A DNA stretch of 50,470 nucleotides, taken from positions 1-50,470 of the forward strand of contig DWXC01000032.1 in assembly GCA_019119395.1 (NCBI GenBank). Direction: 5' to 3'. Below, one piece after another: positions 42,194 through 49,711 of the stretch. The notes beneath the pieces are model-generated. The model saw only the letters and a program-made list of their open reading frames with translations. It was not told the origin of the DNA and searched no databases. The number at the start of each line of letters is the position of its first letter. The stretch's first letter is position 1. Position numbers and translations under genes: made by a program. Origin of the DNA: Candidatus Borkfalkia stercoripullorum (GTDB lineage Bacteria > Bacillota > Clostridia > Christensenellales > Borkfalkiaceae).

Positions 42194-42237
42194 ATTTTAC
42201 AACGATATTACAAAAATTATACAAGAATTTTACAAAT
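42194..42237 (+). repeat. Four tandem 11-bp direct repeats, likely AraC operator array
   Basis: Four contiguous units of pattern AT(T/A)(T/A)TACAANN begin at 42194, 42205, 42216 and 42227. The invariant TACAA recurs at exactly 11-bp steps (42198, 42209, 42220, 42231), one helical turn, so every unit faces the same side of the DNA. The array lies between the divergent araC-type gene and the operon, where an AraC-family dimer or oligomer would be expected to bind. Confidence 0.7.
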
Positions 42238-42270
42238 ATTGGCAGTTAAATAATAATATTTTATAAATCG

Positions 42271-42299
42271 TTGACTTTCTGCAAAAAAAAATATATAAT
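42271..42299 (+). promoter_or_regulatory. Sigma-A promoter of the AraC-family gene
   Basis: TTGACT (42271-42276), 17 nt, TATAAT (42294-42299). The start point is near 42306, only about 13 nt before the ATG, and the ribosome site TGGAGG fits in between. Confidence 0.82.
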
Positions 42300-42318
42300 G
42301 AGTTTATGGAGGATCAAA

Positions 42319-43230
42319 ATGGAACAGACCTCAAACTTAAAAAATCTGGAACCGACAAGCCTCGTTACAACCCTGACCGTCAACACCATTTATGCCGCTT
42401 TTGTCTATGTTTACTCGCCGACTTTCGTCTTTAAGGGAGAAACTCATAAGGCATGGGAACTCGTGTACGCACATAAGGGGGAGGTAATCATCGAAACCCC
42501 CGAACATACCCAAGTTCTGCATAAAGGCGAGGCCTTCATTCATAAACCATATGAATTTCATAAGATACGCGCCAATAATACCACCTGCAACATGATCTTT
42601 CTGTCTTTCGATACAGAAAGCGAAGAGCTTTTTCTGGCTGCCGACAAACCGCTGGTCGTTTCGCAATACCACATACATACCATCGCGCGCATAGCAGACG
42701 AATGCACGGTCTGCCTCGCGGGCAAAAACACCATGCCTGCCTTGGAAAAAGGAAAAAAAACCGAATTTGCCGCCTCTCAGATCATTAAGAATTTGCTCGA
42801 AGTGCTGCTCATTGACTTTATAAGACAAGTAACCGACAATTCACCTGAGAAACTTTCGCAACCAACCCTGTATACGGAAAAATCTATCGTACAGTCCGCC
42901 ATTTCTTATATGCAAAACAACTTAACACAAAAACTTACCCTCCAAGATATTGCGGCACAGGTAGGATACAGCGCTTCCTATCTGAGTTCGGTTTTCAGAA
43001 AAACGATGAACATCTCTGTAATCAACTATTGCATCCTCCTCAAAATAGAAAAAGCCAAAAAACTCATTGCGGAAGGGAACAAAAATATCAACGAAATTGC
43101 AGAAATGCTTGATTTTAACTCCGTACAATACTTTTCTACCCAATTTAAAAAAATTACAAAAATGACTCCTACTCAATTTGCTTCCGCAATCAAACTTTCA
43201 CACTTTCATTTTGATTCCCAGTTTCTGTAA
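42319..43230 (+). CDS. AraC family transcriptional regulator
   Basis: 303 residues. The N-terminal cupin-like sensor (HKAWELVYAHKGEVII near 40, GEAFIHKPYEFHKI near 65) is followed by a C-terminal double helix-turn-helix (about 205-300: LTLQDIAAQVGYSASYLSSV and INEIAEMLDFNSVQYFSTQF). The ATG at 42319 has TGGAGG upstream. It is divergent from the sugar importer operon and separated from it by the tandem repeats, so it most likely activates that operon in response to an imported sugar. It is AT-rich compared with the housekeeping genes. Confidence 0.93.
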   Translation: MEQTSNLKNLEPTSLVTTLTVNTIYAAFVYVYSPTFVFKGETHKAWELVYAHKGEVIIETPEHTQVLHKGEAFIHKPYEFHKIRANNTTCNMIFLSFDTESEELFLAADKPLVVSQYHIHTIARIADECTVCLAGKNTMPALEKGKKTEFAASQIIKNLLEVLLIDFIRQVTDNSPEKLSQPTLYTEKSIVQSAISYMQNNLTQKLTLQDIAAQVGYSASYLSSVFRKTMNISVINYCILLKIEKAKKLIAEGNKNINEIAEMLDFNSVQYFSTQFKKITKMTPTQFASAIKLSHFHFDSQFL

Positions 43231-43431
43231 CAGTCGATTTATAGAAAAAAGAGGTGCCGAATGATATGCACCCCAAAAGTTGGACAGACTTTTGGAGGTG
43301 CATATCACTTTCGCTGTTTTATATTTGACAAACGTGTCTTTCTTCATCATCTCATCTGTCGGCATACCGCATTTCGGACAAAAAGAAACTTTCCCGCGGC
43401 TCAACGCACCACACTCTTGACATTTTTTCAT
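43198..43431 (-). pseudogene. Zinc-ribbon ORF truncated by a palindromic repeat
   Basis: A 77-codon ORF with a good start (GGAGGT upstream of ATG 43431) encodes a two-CxxC zinc ribbon (KKCQECGALSRGKVSFCPKCG). After about 42 codons it runs straight into the 46-bp palindrome at 43262-43307 and then into antisense of the AraC gene's end. The natural C-terminus has probably been replaced by the repeat. Confidence 0.5.
43262..43307. repeat. Palindromic repeat copy 1, IS-end-like
   Basis: The arms TGATATGCACCCCAAAAGT and ACTTTTGGAGGTGCATATCA are complementary apart from one bulged base, around a 7-nt centre TGGACAG. The CCCCAAAAGTTGGACA core resembles terminal repeats of IS3/IS150-type elements, as if a left and a right end were joined. 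A second copy is at 44966-45010. No transposase lies between the copies. Confidence 0.75.
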
Positions 43432-43446
43432 CTCGGATACCTCCAT

Positions 43447-43485
43447 AAAAATAAAAGTGAGCCCTGAAACAGAGCCCACCTTTTT
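43447..43485. terminator. Bidirectional hairpin terminator
   Basis: A 10-bp stem (43457-43466 with 43470-43479) and a 3-nt loop. CTTTTT follows on the plus side and TTTTATTTTT on the minus side. On the minus strand it sits directly in front of the ribosome site of the zinc-ribbon ORF. Confidence 0.6.
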
Positions 43486-43647
43486 ACGGTACCACTATAC
43501 CATAGTTGACTTCGCAAAGTATACGCGTTTTTGTGCCGTTTATTCGCCTTTTTGTTTTATCTGTTTTTCCTGTCTACTGCCGTCTTCTTTCTTTCAACAA
43601 AATTCTTTTTTCGACACATTTTGTATTCCTGCAAAAATACAAAACTA

Positions 43648-43676
43648 TTGACAAAACGTATTTTATCTATTATAAT
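43648..43676 (+). promoter_or_regulatory. Sigma-A promoter of the DUF4143 ATPase gene
   Basis: TTGACA (43648-43653), 17 nt, TATAAT (43671-43676), perfect consensus. The leader is about 30 nt. Confidence 0.85.
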
Positions 43677-43712
43677 AAATACGATAAGAAATTAAGACAG
43701 GAGCAAAGCGCC

Positions 43713-44912
43713 ATGATAAAACGTCAAGCCTACCTGGATAAAATTATCCCTTTCATTGACAAAAACCTCATCAAAGTCTTAACCGGCGTACGTCGTTCCG
43801 GAAAGACCGTGCTTTTGACGCAGATACAAGATTACCTGATTGAATCCGGCATCGATAAAAGCCAAATTATCTATATCAGCTTTGAATCCGTGATGAACGA
43901 ACCTTTACAGGACTATCATGCTCTGTACGATCATCTGCTTTCTGTCTCAAAAAATATAAACGGCAAGGTTTATATCTTTCTCGATGAAATCCAAGCCGTG
44001 GCATCGTGGGAAAAGGTCGCCGCGTCCCTGCTCGTCGATCTCGATTGTGACGTCTATATCACGGGCTCCAACTCCAAACTGCTTTCGGGAGAACTTGCCA
44101 CACTGATCGCCGGCAGATATGTCCAGATTTCGGTTTATCCCTTCGTTCTCTCCGAAGCGAAGCAATTGTTATTACAGAACGGAAAAGCCGTTTCAGACGA
44201 ACAGCTCTTTCAGGATTATTTGCGCTACGGCGGATTGCCCATGCGTTTTTCTCTGGAGCCTCAATCCGTCGAAACATACTTATCCGATACTTACGACGCG
44301 ATCGTGATGAAGGACATTCTTTCGAGGAACAACATTGCGGACGAAAAACTGCTCTCTCTCATCCTCGACTTTCTCATGGACAATATAGCCAATCCGTTTT
44401 CAGCCCGTACCATCGTGTCAGCCCTGCAAGCAAGCGGCATAAAGACGACGGTCAATACCGTACTTGCATATATCGGATACATCAAAAAAGCGATGATCAT
44501 GGATTCTGTCCAACGGTACGACATTAAAGGCAAACGGTTACTTTCGTCCACCGAAAAATATTATTCGGTCGATTTGGGGCTGAGAAATATCCGTAAAACG
44601 AGCAACAAAGTCGATTACAATAAACTGTATGAAAACATTGTCTATCTTGAACTCCTCTATCGCGGGTATGATGTCAAGGTAGGAAAAACCGATGACTATG
44701 AGATCGATTTCGTAGCTTATAAAGGCAAAGAAATCACCTATGTACAGGTTGCTTATCTGCTCTCTTCCGAAGAAACGATCGCGCGTGAATTCGGAAACCT
44801 CGAACGCATTCGGGATCATTACCCGAAAATCGTCATTTCAGGAGATCTGCCCGATTTTTCCCGCAACGGGATCCGGCACTACAATATCATTGATTTTCTG
44901 CTAAACAGATAA
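43713..44912 (+). CDS. ATPase with DUF4143 C-terminal domain
   Basis: 399 residues. The AAA domain (about 1-190) has Walker A GVRRSGKT and Walker B VYIFLDEIQ, plus YITGSNSKLLSGELATLIAGR typical of this family. The C-terminal DUF4143 domain (about 200-395) ends with YEIDFVAYKGKEITYVQVAY, a nuclease-like PD-(D/E)XK-type fragment. The ATG at 43713 follows AGGAG. A longer frame upstream starts before the promoter. Such ATPases are common, often near mobile DNA, and their roles are poorly known. The gene is its own transcription unit, flanked on both sides by the same palindromic repeat. Confidence 0.9.
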   Translation: MIKRQAYLDKIIPFIDKNLIKVLTGVRRSGKTVLLTQIQDYLIESGIDKSQIIYISFESVMNEPLQDYHALYDHLLSVSKNINGKVYIFLDEIQAVASWEKVAASLLVDLDCDVYITGSNSKLLSGELATLIAGRYVQISVYPFVLSEAKQLLLQNGKAVSDEQLFQDYLRYGGLPMRFSLEPQSVETYLSDTYDAIVMKDILSRNNIADEKLLSLILDFLMDNIANPFSARTIVSALQASGIKTTVNTVLAYIGYIKKAMIMDSVQRYDIKGKRLLSSTEKYYSVDLGLRNIRKTSNKVDYNKLYENIVYLELLYRGYDVKVGKTDDYEIDFVAYKGKEITYVQVAYLLSSEETIAREFGNLERIRDHYPKIVISGDLPDFSRNGIRHYNIIDFLLNR

Positions 44913-44918
44913 TCATTC

Positions 44919-44945
44919 GGCTGCGGTTTCACCGCAGCCTTTTTA
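44919..44945 (+). terminator. Rho-independent terminator of the ATPase gene
   Basis: An 8-bp GC stem (44919-44926 with 44932-44939) followed by a T tract, 6 nt after the stop codon. Confidence 0.9.
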
Positions 44946-44965
44946 CATAAAAAAGGACGTACCGT

Positions 44966-45010
44966 TGATATGCACCCCAAAAGTTGGACAGACTTTTGGA
45001 GTGCATATCA
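44966..45010. repeat. Palindromic repeat copy 2, IS-end-like
   Basis: Almost identical to the copy at 43262-43307, differing by one missing base in the right arm. The two copies are in the same orientation and bracket a segment of about 1.66 kb holding the zinc-ribbon remnant and the ATPase. Similarity extends weakly a dozen bases to the left of both copies. Confidence 0.75.
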
Positions 45011-45026
45011 TAATCATTCTTTTTCT

Positions 45027-46310
45027 TTATTTTTTTATTCGTCCATAATTTTCCCGCGCGGTTGCCAGCATCAGTTTGATGCGGTTTTCCTGATTGACTT
45101 TGGTCGCGGAAGTGTCGTAGTCGATCGCGACGATGTTCTCGTACTTGTACATCTCTTTGAGGGTGCGGATCGTCCCCTTGCCCGCAATATGGTTGGGAAG
45201 GCACCCGAAGGGCTGCGCGCAGACGATGTTGTCCGTGCCCGTTTCCGCCAATGCCGCCATTTCCGCGGGGATCAGCCAGCCTTCGCCCATCTTCACGCCC
45301 TGATGGATGACCTTATCGGCGCACTTTCTCAAATGTTCAAAGTCGTGCAGCGGCTCGAAGCCGTACTTTTCCGTCAGTTTGATGATCTTTTTCTGCACAT
45401 GGTGCAGGTATTTGTAAACGATGTTGAATACGGGCGTCGCGGCGCTCTTTTTGTTGTACAGTTTCGCGTCGTTGACGTTGTTGACCGCGCAGTACATGAC
45501 GAAATCCATCAGCGCGGGCACGACCGGCTCACAGTTTTCGGAAAGCAGAAATTCTTCCAAATGATTGTTTCCGAGCGGGGAATATTTGACGTAGATCTCC
45601 CCCACGATGCCGACTTTAACCTTATCTTCCTTTTTGCGTTCCACCTTTTGGAAACGCTCCAAAAGATGCCGCGTGATGCGCTTGTAATGCAGATACTTCT
45701 TGCGGTCGAACTCTCCCAGAATATATTTTATGCACTCTTCGCGCGCTTTGTCGGATGCGCCCTCTTCCGTTTCGTAAGGCTTGCACTGATTGTACAGCGA
45801 CATGAGCGTATCGCCGTAAAAAATGGCGAACGCCATTTTGGCGAGCGTTTTGAGCGTAACGGGGAAACCGCTGTCCTTTTCCAATCCCGCAAAATTGAGC
45901 GAAACGACGGGAACGTGCGGAAACTCGCTTTTAAGCGCTTTGCGGATGAGCGGGATATAGTTGGACGCGCGGCACCCGCCGCCCGACTGCGTGATCATGA
46001 CCGCCGTGCGCTCCGCGTCGTATTTTCCGCTTTTGAGCGCGTCGATAAACTGCCCCGTAACGCACAGCGCGGGATAGCAGGTATCGTTATGGACGTGCTT
46101 CAGCCCTTCGTCGATGACCGCGCGGGAATCGTTGTGCAAAAGTTCGAAGTCCCAGCCGTCTTTTTTGAGTATTTCGACGATGATGCCGAAGTGCACGGGA
46201 AGCATGTCGGGCACCAATATTTTGTGCGTATGCTTCATTTCTTTGGTAAATTTCGGGTATTCGTCGCGGAAGTCCGCAACGGGTTTCTGCTCTTTATCTT
46301 TTTTCTTCAT
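45027..46310 (-). CDS. 2-hydroxyacyl-CoA dehydratase-type (HgdB-like) domain protein
   Basis: 427 residues with features of the HgdB/BcrC-type iron-sulfur fold: DTCYPALCVTGQFIDAL near 77, QSGGGCRASNY near 108, VGEIYVKYSPLGNN near 238 and AQPFGCLPNHI near 373. In related anaerobes this region is usually the C-terminal third of a single chain of about 1400 residues whose front is the activase encoded just upstream. Here it starts at its own ATG (46310, AAGAGG upstream), overlapping the upstream ORF by 17 nt in another frame. It probably works with the upstream product. The substrate is unknown. Confidence 0.82.
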   Translation of the reverse strand: MKKKDKEQKPVADFRDEYPKFTKEMKHTHKILVPDMLPVHFGIIVEILKKDGWDFELLHNDSRAVIDEGLKHVHNDTCYPALCVTGQFIDALKSGKYDAERTAVMITQSGGGCRASNYIPLIRKALKSEFPHVPVVSLNFAGLEKDSGFPVTLKTLAKMAFAIFYGDTLMSLYNQCKPYETEEGASDKAREECIKYILGEFDRKKYLHYKRITRHLLERFQKVERKKEDKVKVGIVGEIYVKYSPLGNNHLEEFLLSENCEPVVPALMDFVMYCAVNNVNDAKLYNKKSAATPVFNIVYKYLHHVQKKIIKLTEKYGFEPLHDFEHLRKCADKVIHQGVKMGEGWLIPAEMAALAETGTDNIVCAQPFGCLPNHIAGKGTIRTLKEMYKYENIVAIDYDTSATKVNQENRIKLMLATARENYGRIKK

Positions 46311-49236
46311 CTTGCTTGCGCCTCTTTTGCTCCTCGATCGCGGCGAGCATACTGCGAAGGCGGATCTTCACCACGCCGAGGTTGTTGATCTCGTCTATCT
46401 TGATCTGCGTGTACAGCTTTCCTCTCTTTTCCAGAATGGAACGGACTTCGTCCGTCGTGATCGCGTCTATGCCGCAGCCGAAGGAAACGAGCTGAACGAG
46501 GTTCACGTTGTCATGCTCGCCCGCATACTCCGCGGAGCGGTACAGGCGGGCGTGATACGTCCATTGGTTGAGAACGTTCACGAGAACTTCCTTACCCTTG
46601 AAAAACACGCTGTCTTCCGAAAGGACGGCCATATCGAGGGAGGTGAGCAGTTTGCCGATACCGTGGTTGATCTCGGGGTCGATGTGATACGGCCTGCCCG
46701 CCAGGATGATGACGGGAATGTCTTTCTGCTCCGCCTTGGCAAGTATTTCGCTGCCCTTATCGCGTATGTCGCGGTAATACGCTTCCAACCGCGCAAAGCC
46801 CGCTTTCAGCCCCTTTTTGATGAGCCCTTTGGACAGTTTGTATTTTCTGAGCGCGTTGTACAGCGCGCGCACCGTCGTTTTTTCGTCGTTCGGGTCTATG
46901 TACGGCATGATAAAATTGCCGCCGTCCAGCCGCTCGTTGTTCGCCTTCAGAAGTTCGGGATAGTACGCGACGACGGGGCAGTTGTAATGGTTGGTCGAAT
47001 CGTGCTCGTCCAGATTATAACTTTCGCAGGGGAAGAAGATGAAATCCACGCCCGCGTCGAGCAGGCTTTCGATATGCCCGTGCGTAAGTTTTGCGGGATA
47101 GCAGACCGTATCGCTCGCAACGGTATGCTGCCCCCTGAAATAGAGCTGGCGGGAAGATTTTTCGCTGAGTACCACTTCGAAGCCGCAGGTCTCGAAAAAA
47201 CCCGCCCAAAGGGGAAGCTGTTCGTAAAAGCCGAGCGCCAGCGGAAGCCCCACTCTGCCGCGCTTTCCCTTTACGCCCGTCACGCACTTTTGGATGCGGT
47301 CGTATTTATAGGCGTAAATATCCAGCTCGTCCGAATGCGGTTTGAGCCCCGCGCCCTTTTCGCATTTGTTGCCCGAAATAAATTTCCGCCCGTCCGAAAA
47401 GCCGATCACGTTGACGTTGCAGTGCGAGGTACACCCCTTGCAGACGTGGCTTTTGGACGTATAAGAAAAGTTTTGCAGTTCTTCTTCGGAGATGACGCCG
47501 CTTTCCCCGCGGATATTCTCCTTTGCGTACAGCGCCGCGCCGAACGCGCCCATCAGCCCCGCGATGCCCGGGCGCACGACCTGTTTGCCCGTTTCTATCT
47601 CGAAAGAGCGCAGAACGGCGTCGTTCAAAAAGGTGCCGCCCTGCACGAGGATGTTGTTGCCGAGTTCGTCCGGCGTTTTTGCGCGGATAACTTTATAAAT
47701 GGCGTTTTTGACGATGGAAGAGGAAAGCCCCGCGGAGATGTCCTCCACGCTCGCCCCCTCCTTCTGCGCCTGCTTGACCGAGCTGTTCATGAACACCGTG
47801 CAGCGGCTGCCGAGCTCCACGGGGTGCTTCGCAAAAAGCCCCAGCTTGGAAAATTCGTCGATCTCCATGCCCATCGCTTTGGCGAACGTCTGAATGAACG
47901 AACCGCAGCCCGAAGAACACGCTTCGTTGAGCATGATGGAGTCGATGACGCCGTTTTTGATCTTGAAACACTTGATGTCCTGCCCGCCGATGTCGATTAT
48001 GAAGTCTACGTGCGGATCAAAATAGAGCGCCGCCTTGAAATGCGCGACCGTTTCGACGATGCCGAAGTCGGCTTTCAGCGCCGCCTTCATCATATCTTCG
48101 CCGTAGCCCGTGACCGCAGCCCCCGCAATGCGGACGCGCCCTTCCGCAAGGGCGTAAATTTCGCGCAGACGTTCCAGAACGATGTCGAGCGGCTGCCCGT
48201 TGTTGGATTGGTAATGCGAATAGAGTATCTTCGCGTCGGGGGTGACGAGGATGAGCTTGGTCGTCGTGGAGCCGCTGTCTATGCCGAGATAAGCGTCTCC
48301 TTTATATGTTTTGATGTCTTCGAACGCAAGGTCGCTCTTTTTATGGCGCGCGACAAACGCGTCGTATTCGGCGCGGTCTTTGAAGAGCGGGTCTCCCGTC
48401 ACCACGTCGTCGCTGCCCTTTGCGTTCTCAATGCGCGAGATCGCCTCTTCGATGGGCATGGGATCGACGTTTTCCGAATACAGCGCCGCGCCGACCGCCA
48501 TGAACGAGGGCGCGTTTTCGGGGAACACCGCATGTTCGTCGTCGAGGTGCAGCGTGTCTTTGAAAGCCTTGCGGAGCCCCTTGATAAAGTAGAGCGGCCC
48601 GCCCAAAAAGAGCACTTTACCCTTGATGCGCCTGCCCTGCGCAAGTCCCGAAACCGTCTGATCGACGACTGCCTGAAAGATGCTCGCGGAAATATCCTCT
48701 TTGCGCGCTCCCTGATTGAGAAGGGGCTGAATGTCCGACTTTGCGAACACGCCGCAGCGGGAAGCGATCGGATACACCTTTTCCGCCCGCAGGGAAAGCT
48801 CGTCCATCTCGCCGACGGAGATATTCAGAAGGGTCGCCATCTGATCGATGAACGCGCCCGTGCCGCCCGCGCAGCTGCCGTTCATGCGCTGCTCGGTGCC
48901 GCCCGTGATAAAGATGATCTTCGCGTCCTCGCCGCCGAGTTCGACCGCCGCGTCCGCGTCGGGGTAATACTTTCGTATCGCAGTGAACGCCGCCTGCACT
49001 TCCTGCACGAAGGAAACGCCGCTGCGTTCGGCAAGCCCCAGGCCCGCCGAACCCGTTATGCTGATGCGAAAATCCCCGCCGAACTTTTCTTTTACAACGG
49101 CAAGCTGCGCCAGAACGCATTCCTTGACGCGCGCGAAGTGGCGCTCGTAACTGGTATATAAAATTTCTTTTCCCTCGGTAAGGACGGCAATTTTTACCGT
49201 CGTCGAACCGACGTCGATGCCCAACAATTTCGCCAT
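46294..49236 (-). CDS. 2-hydroxyacyl-CoA dehydratase activase-like protein, two ASKHA domains
   Basis: 980 residues. The first ASKHA ATPase (about 1-265) has GIDVGSTTVKI, with Cys motifs GSCAGGTGAFIDQM and SRCGVFAKSD. The second (about 320-590) has GIDSGSTTTKL, NEACSSGCGSFIQ and SRCTVFMNSS. These Cys residues would hold the bridging [4Fe-4S] cluster of HgdC-type activators. A Cys cluster (CKGCTSHCNV) and a DUF2229-like region (about 655-880, with SDTVCYPAKLTHGH) follow. Known HgdC activators inject high-energy electrons into dehydratases; the target of this long family is uncertain. The ATG at 49236 has GGGGT upstream. It ends in the A6 run where the next ORF begins. Confidence 0.88.
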   Translation of the reverse strand: MAKLLGIDVGSTTVKIAVLTEGKEILYTSYERHFARVKECVLAQLAVVKEKFGGDFRISITGSAGLGLAERSGVSFVQEVQAAFTAIRKYYPDADAAVELGGEDAKIIFITGGTEQRMNGSCAGGTGAFIDQMATLLNISVGEMDELSLRAEKVYPIASRCGVFAKSDIQPLLNQGARKEDISASIFQAVVDQTVSGLAQGRRIKGKVLFLGGPLYFIKGLRKAFKDTLHLDDEHAVFPENAPSFMAVGAALYSENVDPMPIEEAISRIENAKGSDDVVTGDPLFKDRAEYDAFVARHKKSDLAFEDIKTYKGDAYLGIDSGSTTTKLILVTPDAKILYSHYQSNNGQPLDIVLERLREIYALAEGRVRIAGAAVTGYGEDMMKAALKADFGIVETVAHFKAALYFDPHVDFIIDIGGQDIKCFKIKNGVIDSIMLNEACSSGCGSFIQTFAKAMGMEIDEFSKLGLFAKHPVELGSRCTVFMNSSVKQAQKEGASVEDISAGLSSSIVKNAIYKVIRAKTPDELGNNILVQGGTFLNDAVLRSFEIETGKQVVRPGIAGLMGAFGAALYAKENIRGESGVISEEELQNFSYTSKSHVCKGCTSHCNVNVIGFSDGRKFISGNKCEKGAGLKPHSDELDIYAYKYDRIQKCVTGVKGKRGRVGLPLALGFYEQLPLWAGFFETCGFEVVLSEKSSRQLYFRGQHTVASDTVCYPAKLTHGHIESLLDAGVDFIFFPCESYNLDEHDSTNHYNCPVVAYYPELLKANNERLDGGNFIMPYIDPNDEKTTVRALYNALRKYKLSKGLIKKGLKAGFARLEAYYRDIRDKGSEILAKAEQKDIPVIILAGRPYHIDPEINHGIGKLLTSLDMAVLSEDSVFFKGKEVLVNVLNQWTYHARLYRSAEYAGEHDNVNLVQLVSFGCGIDAITTDEVRSILEKRGKLYTQIKIDEINNLGVVKIRLRSMLAAIEEQKRRKQDEEKR

Positions 49237-49337
49237 AAAGACCCCGTTTTTTGTCAATAAACTGAACTTTACAATATAATTAAGGAATAAACCGATAGGA
49301 TTCGATTTATTTTAGCACAAATTTCGGAAAATGACAA

Positions 49338-49359
49338 GAGGTTGCGGCGCCGCAACCTC
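49338..49359. repeat. Perfect 22-bp palindrome
   Basis: GAGGTTGCGGC is followed directly by its reverse complement, with no spacer. It lies between the activase start and the mobile-element-like genes, in otherwise AT-rich sequence. It could be a protein-binding site, an element-end feature or part of a hairpin; no function can be assigned. Confidence 0.6.
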
Positions 49360-49391
49360 GGAAAAATATGGTTTCTTCGGTGTAACATTAA

Positions 49392-49430
49392 ATGCGAAAA
49401 GAGAAAAACTCTCTTTTCGCATATTTTTTT
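49392..49430 (+). terminator. Rho-independent terminator just before a gene
   Basis: A 12-bp stem (49392-49403 with 49411-49422) with a 7-nt loop, then a run of seven T. It ends about 6 nt before the ribosome site of the next plus-strand gene, leaving no room for a promoter between. Confidence 0.85.
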
Positions 49431-49450
49431 TATCGTTTGGAGAGATGAGC

Positions 49451-49711
49451 ATGGCAAGGAATAGTTTTGCAAGAAACAAAAACGGCTTTACATATCGGGG
49501 TGATTTGGAAGAGTGTATCAAGCTGGCGCAACGCCGCATTGATAATCTCCACCTTGACGATGACTACATAACACGAATGTATAAGGACGCAAAGCGGCGG
49601 TATGAGGCGCACTTCAAAGCAATCTCTACCGCAACAGACTTTATCGAATGCGCCAAAGCACATTTGGAAAAGCAAAAACAAGAGGCGGCGCAGACGGAGG
49701 CAAAACCGTGA
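49451..49711 (+). CDS. Small hypothetical protein, mobile-element-like
   Basis: 86 residues, mostly helical and charged (DLEECIKLAQRRIDNLHLDD, then AKAHLEKQKQEAAQ), with no recognised domain. The ATG at 49451 is favoured by GGAG 8 nt upstream; an ATG 6 nt earlier is too close to it. Its stop overlaps the next start by 4 nt (GTGA), so the two are coupled. Small coupled genes of this sort, AT-richer than the neighbouring chromosome, are common in integrative elements. Confidence 0.7.
   Translation: MARNSFARNKNGFTYRGDLEECIKLAQRRIDNLHLDDDYITRMYKDAKRRYEAHFKAISTATDFIECAKAHLEKQKQEAAQTEAKP

Noticed and set aside
43262-45010. An intact insertion sequence between the two palindromes
   Set aside because: The only complete gene between them is a DUF4143 ATPase. 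No transposase motifs (DDE, HTH, IS3 OrfA/OrfB) were seen.
46294-46310. Programmed -1 ribosomal frameshift at the A6 run joining the two activase ORFs
   Set aside because: The downstream frame is +1 (or -2) relative to the upstream one, and the zero-frame codons GAA AAA AGA do not form an X XXY YYZ slippery heptamer.
46114-49161. A plus-strand open frame of 1015 codons opposite the activase gene
   Set aside because: It is the antisense shadow of a well-supported gene in GC-rich DNA, with no ribosome site and low-complexity, Arg-rich translation. Similar long shadows at 935-2125, 15301-17064, 20409-22592, 32354-34255 and 36828-39113 were dismissed for the same reason.
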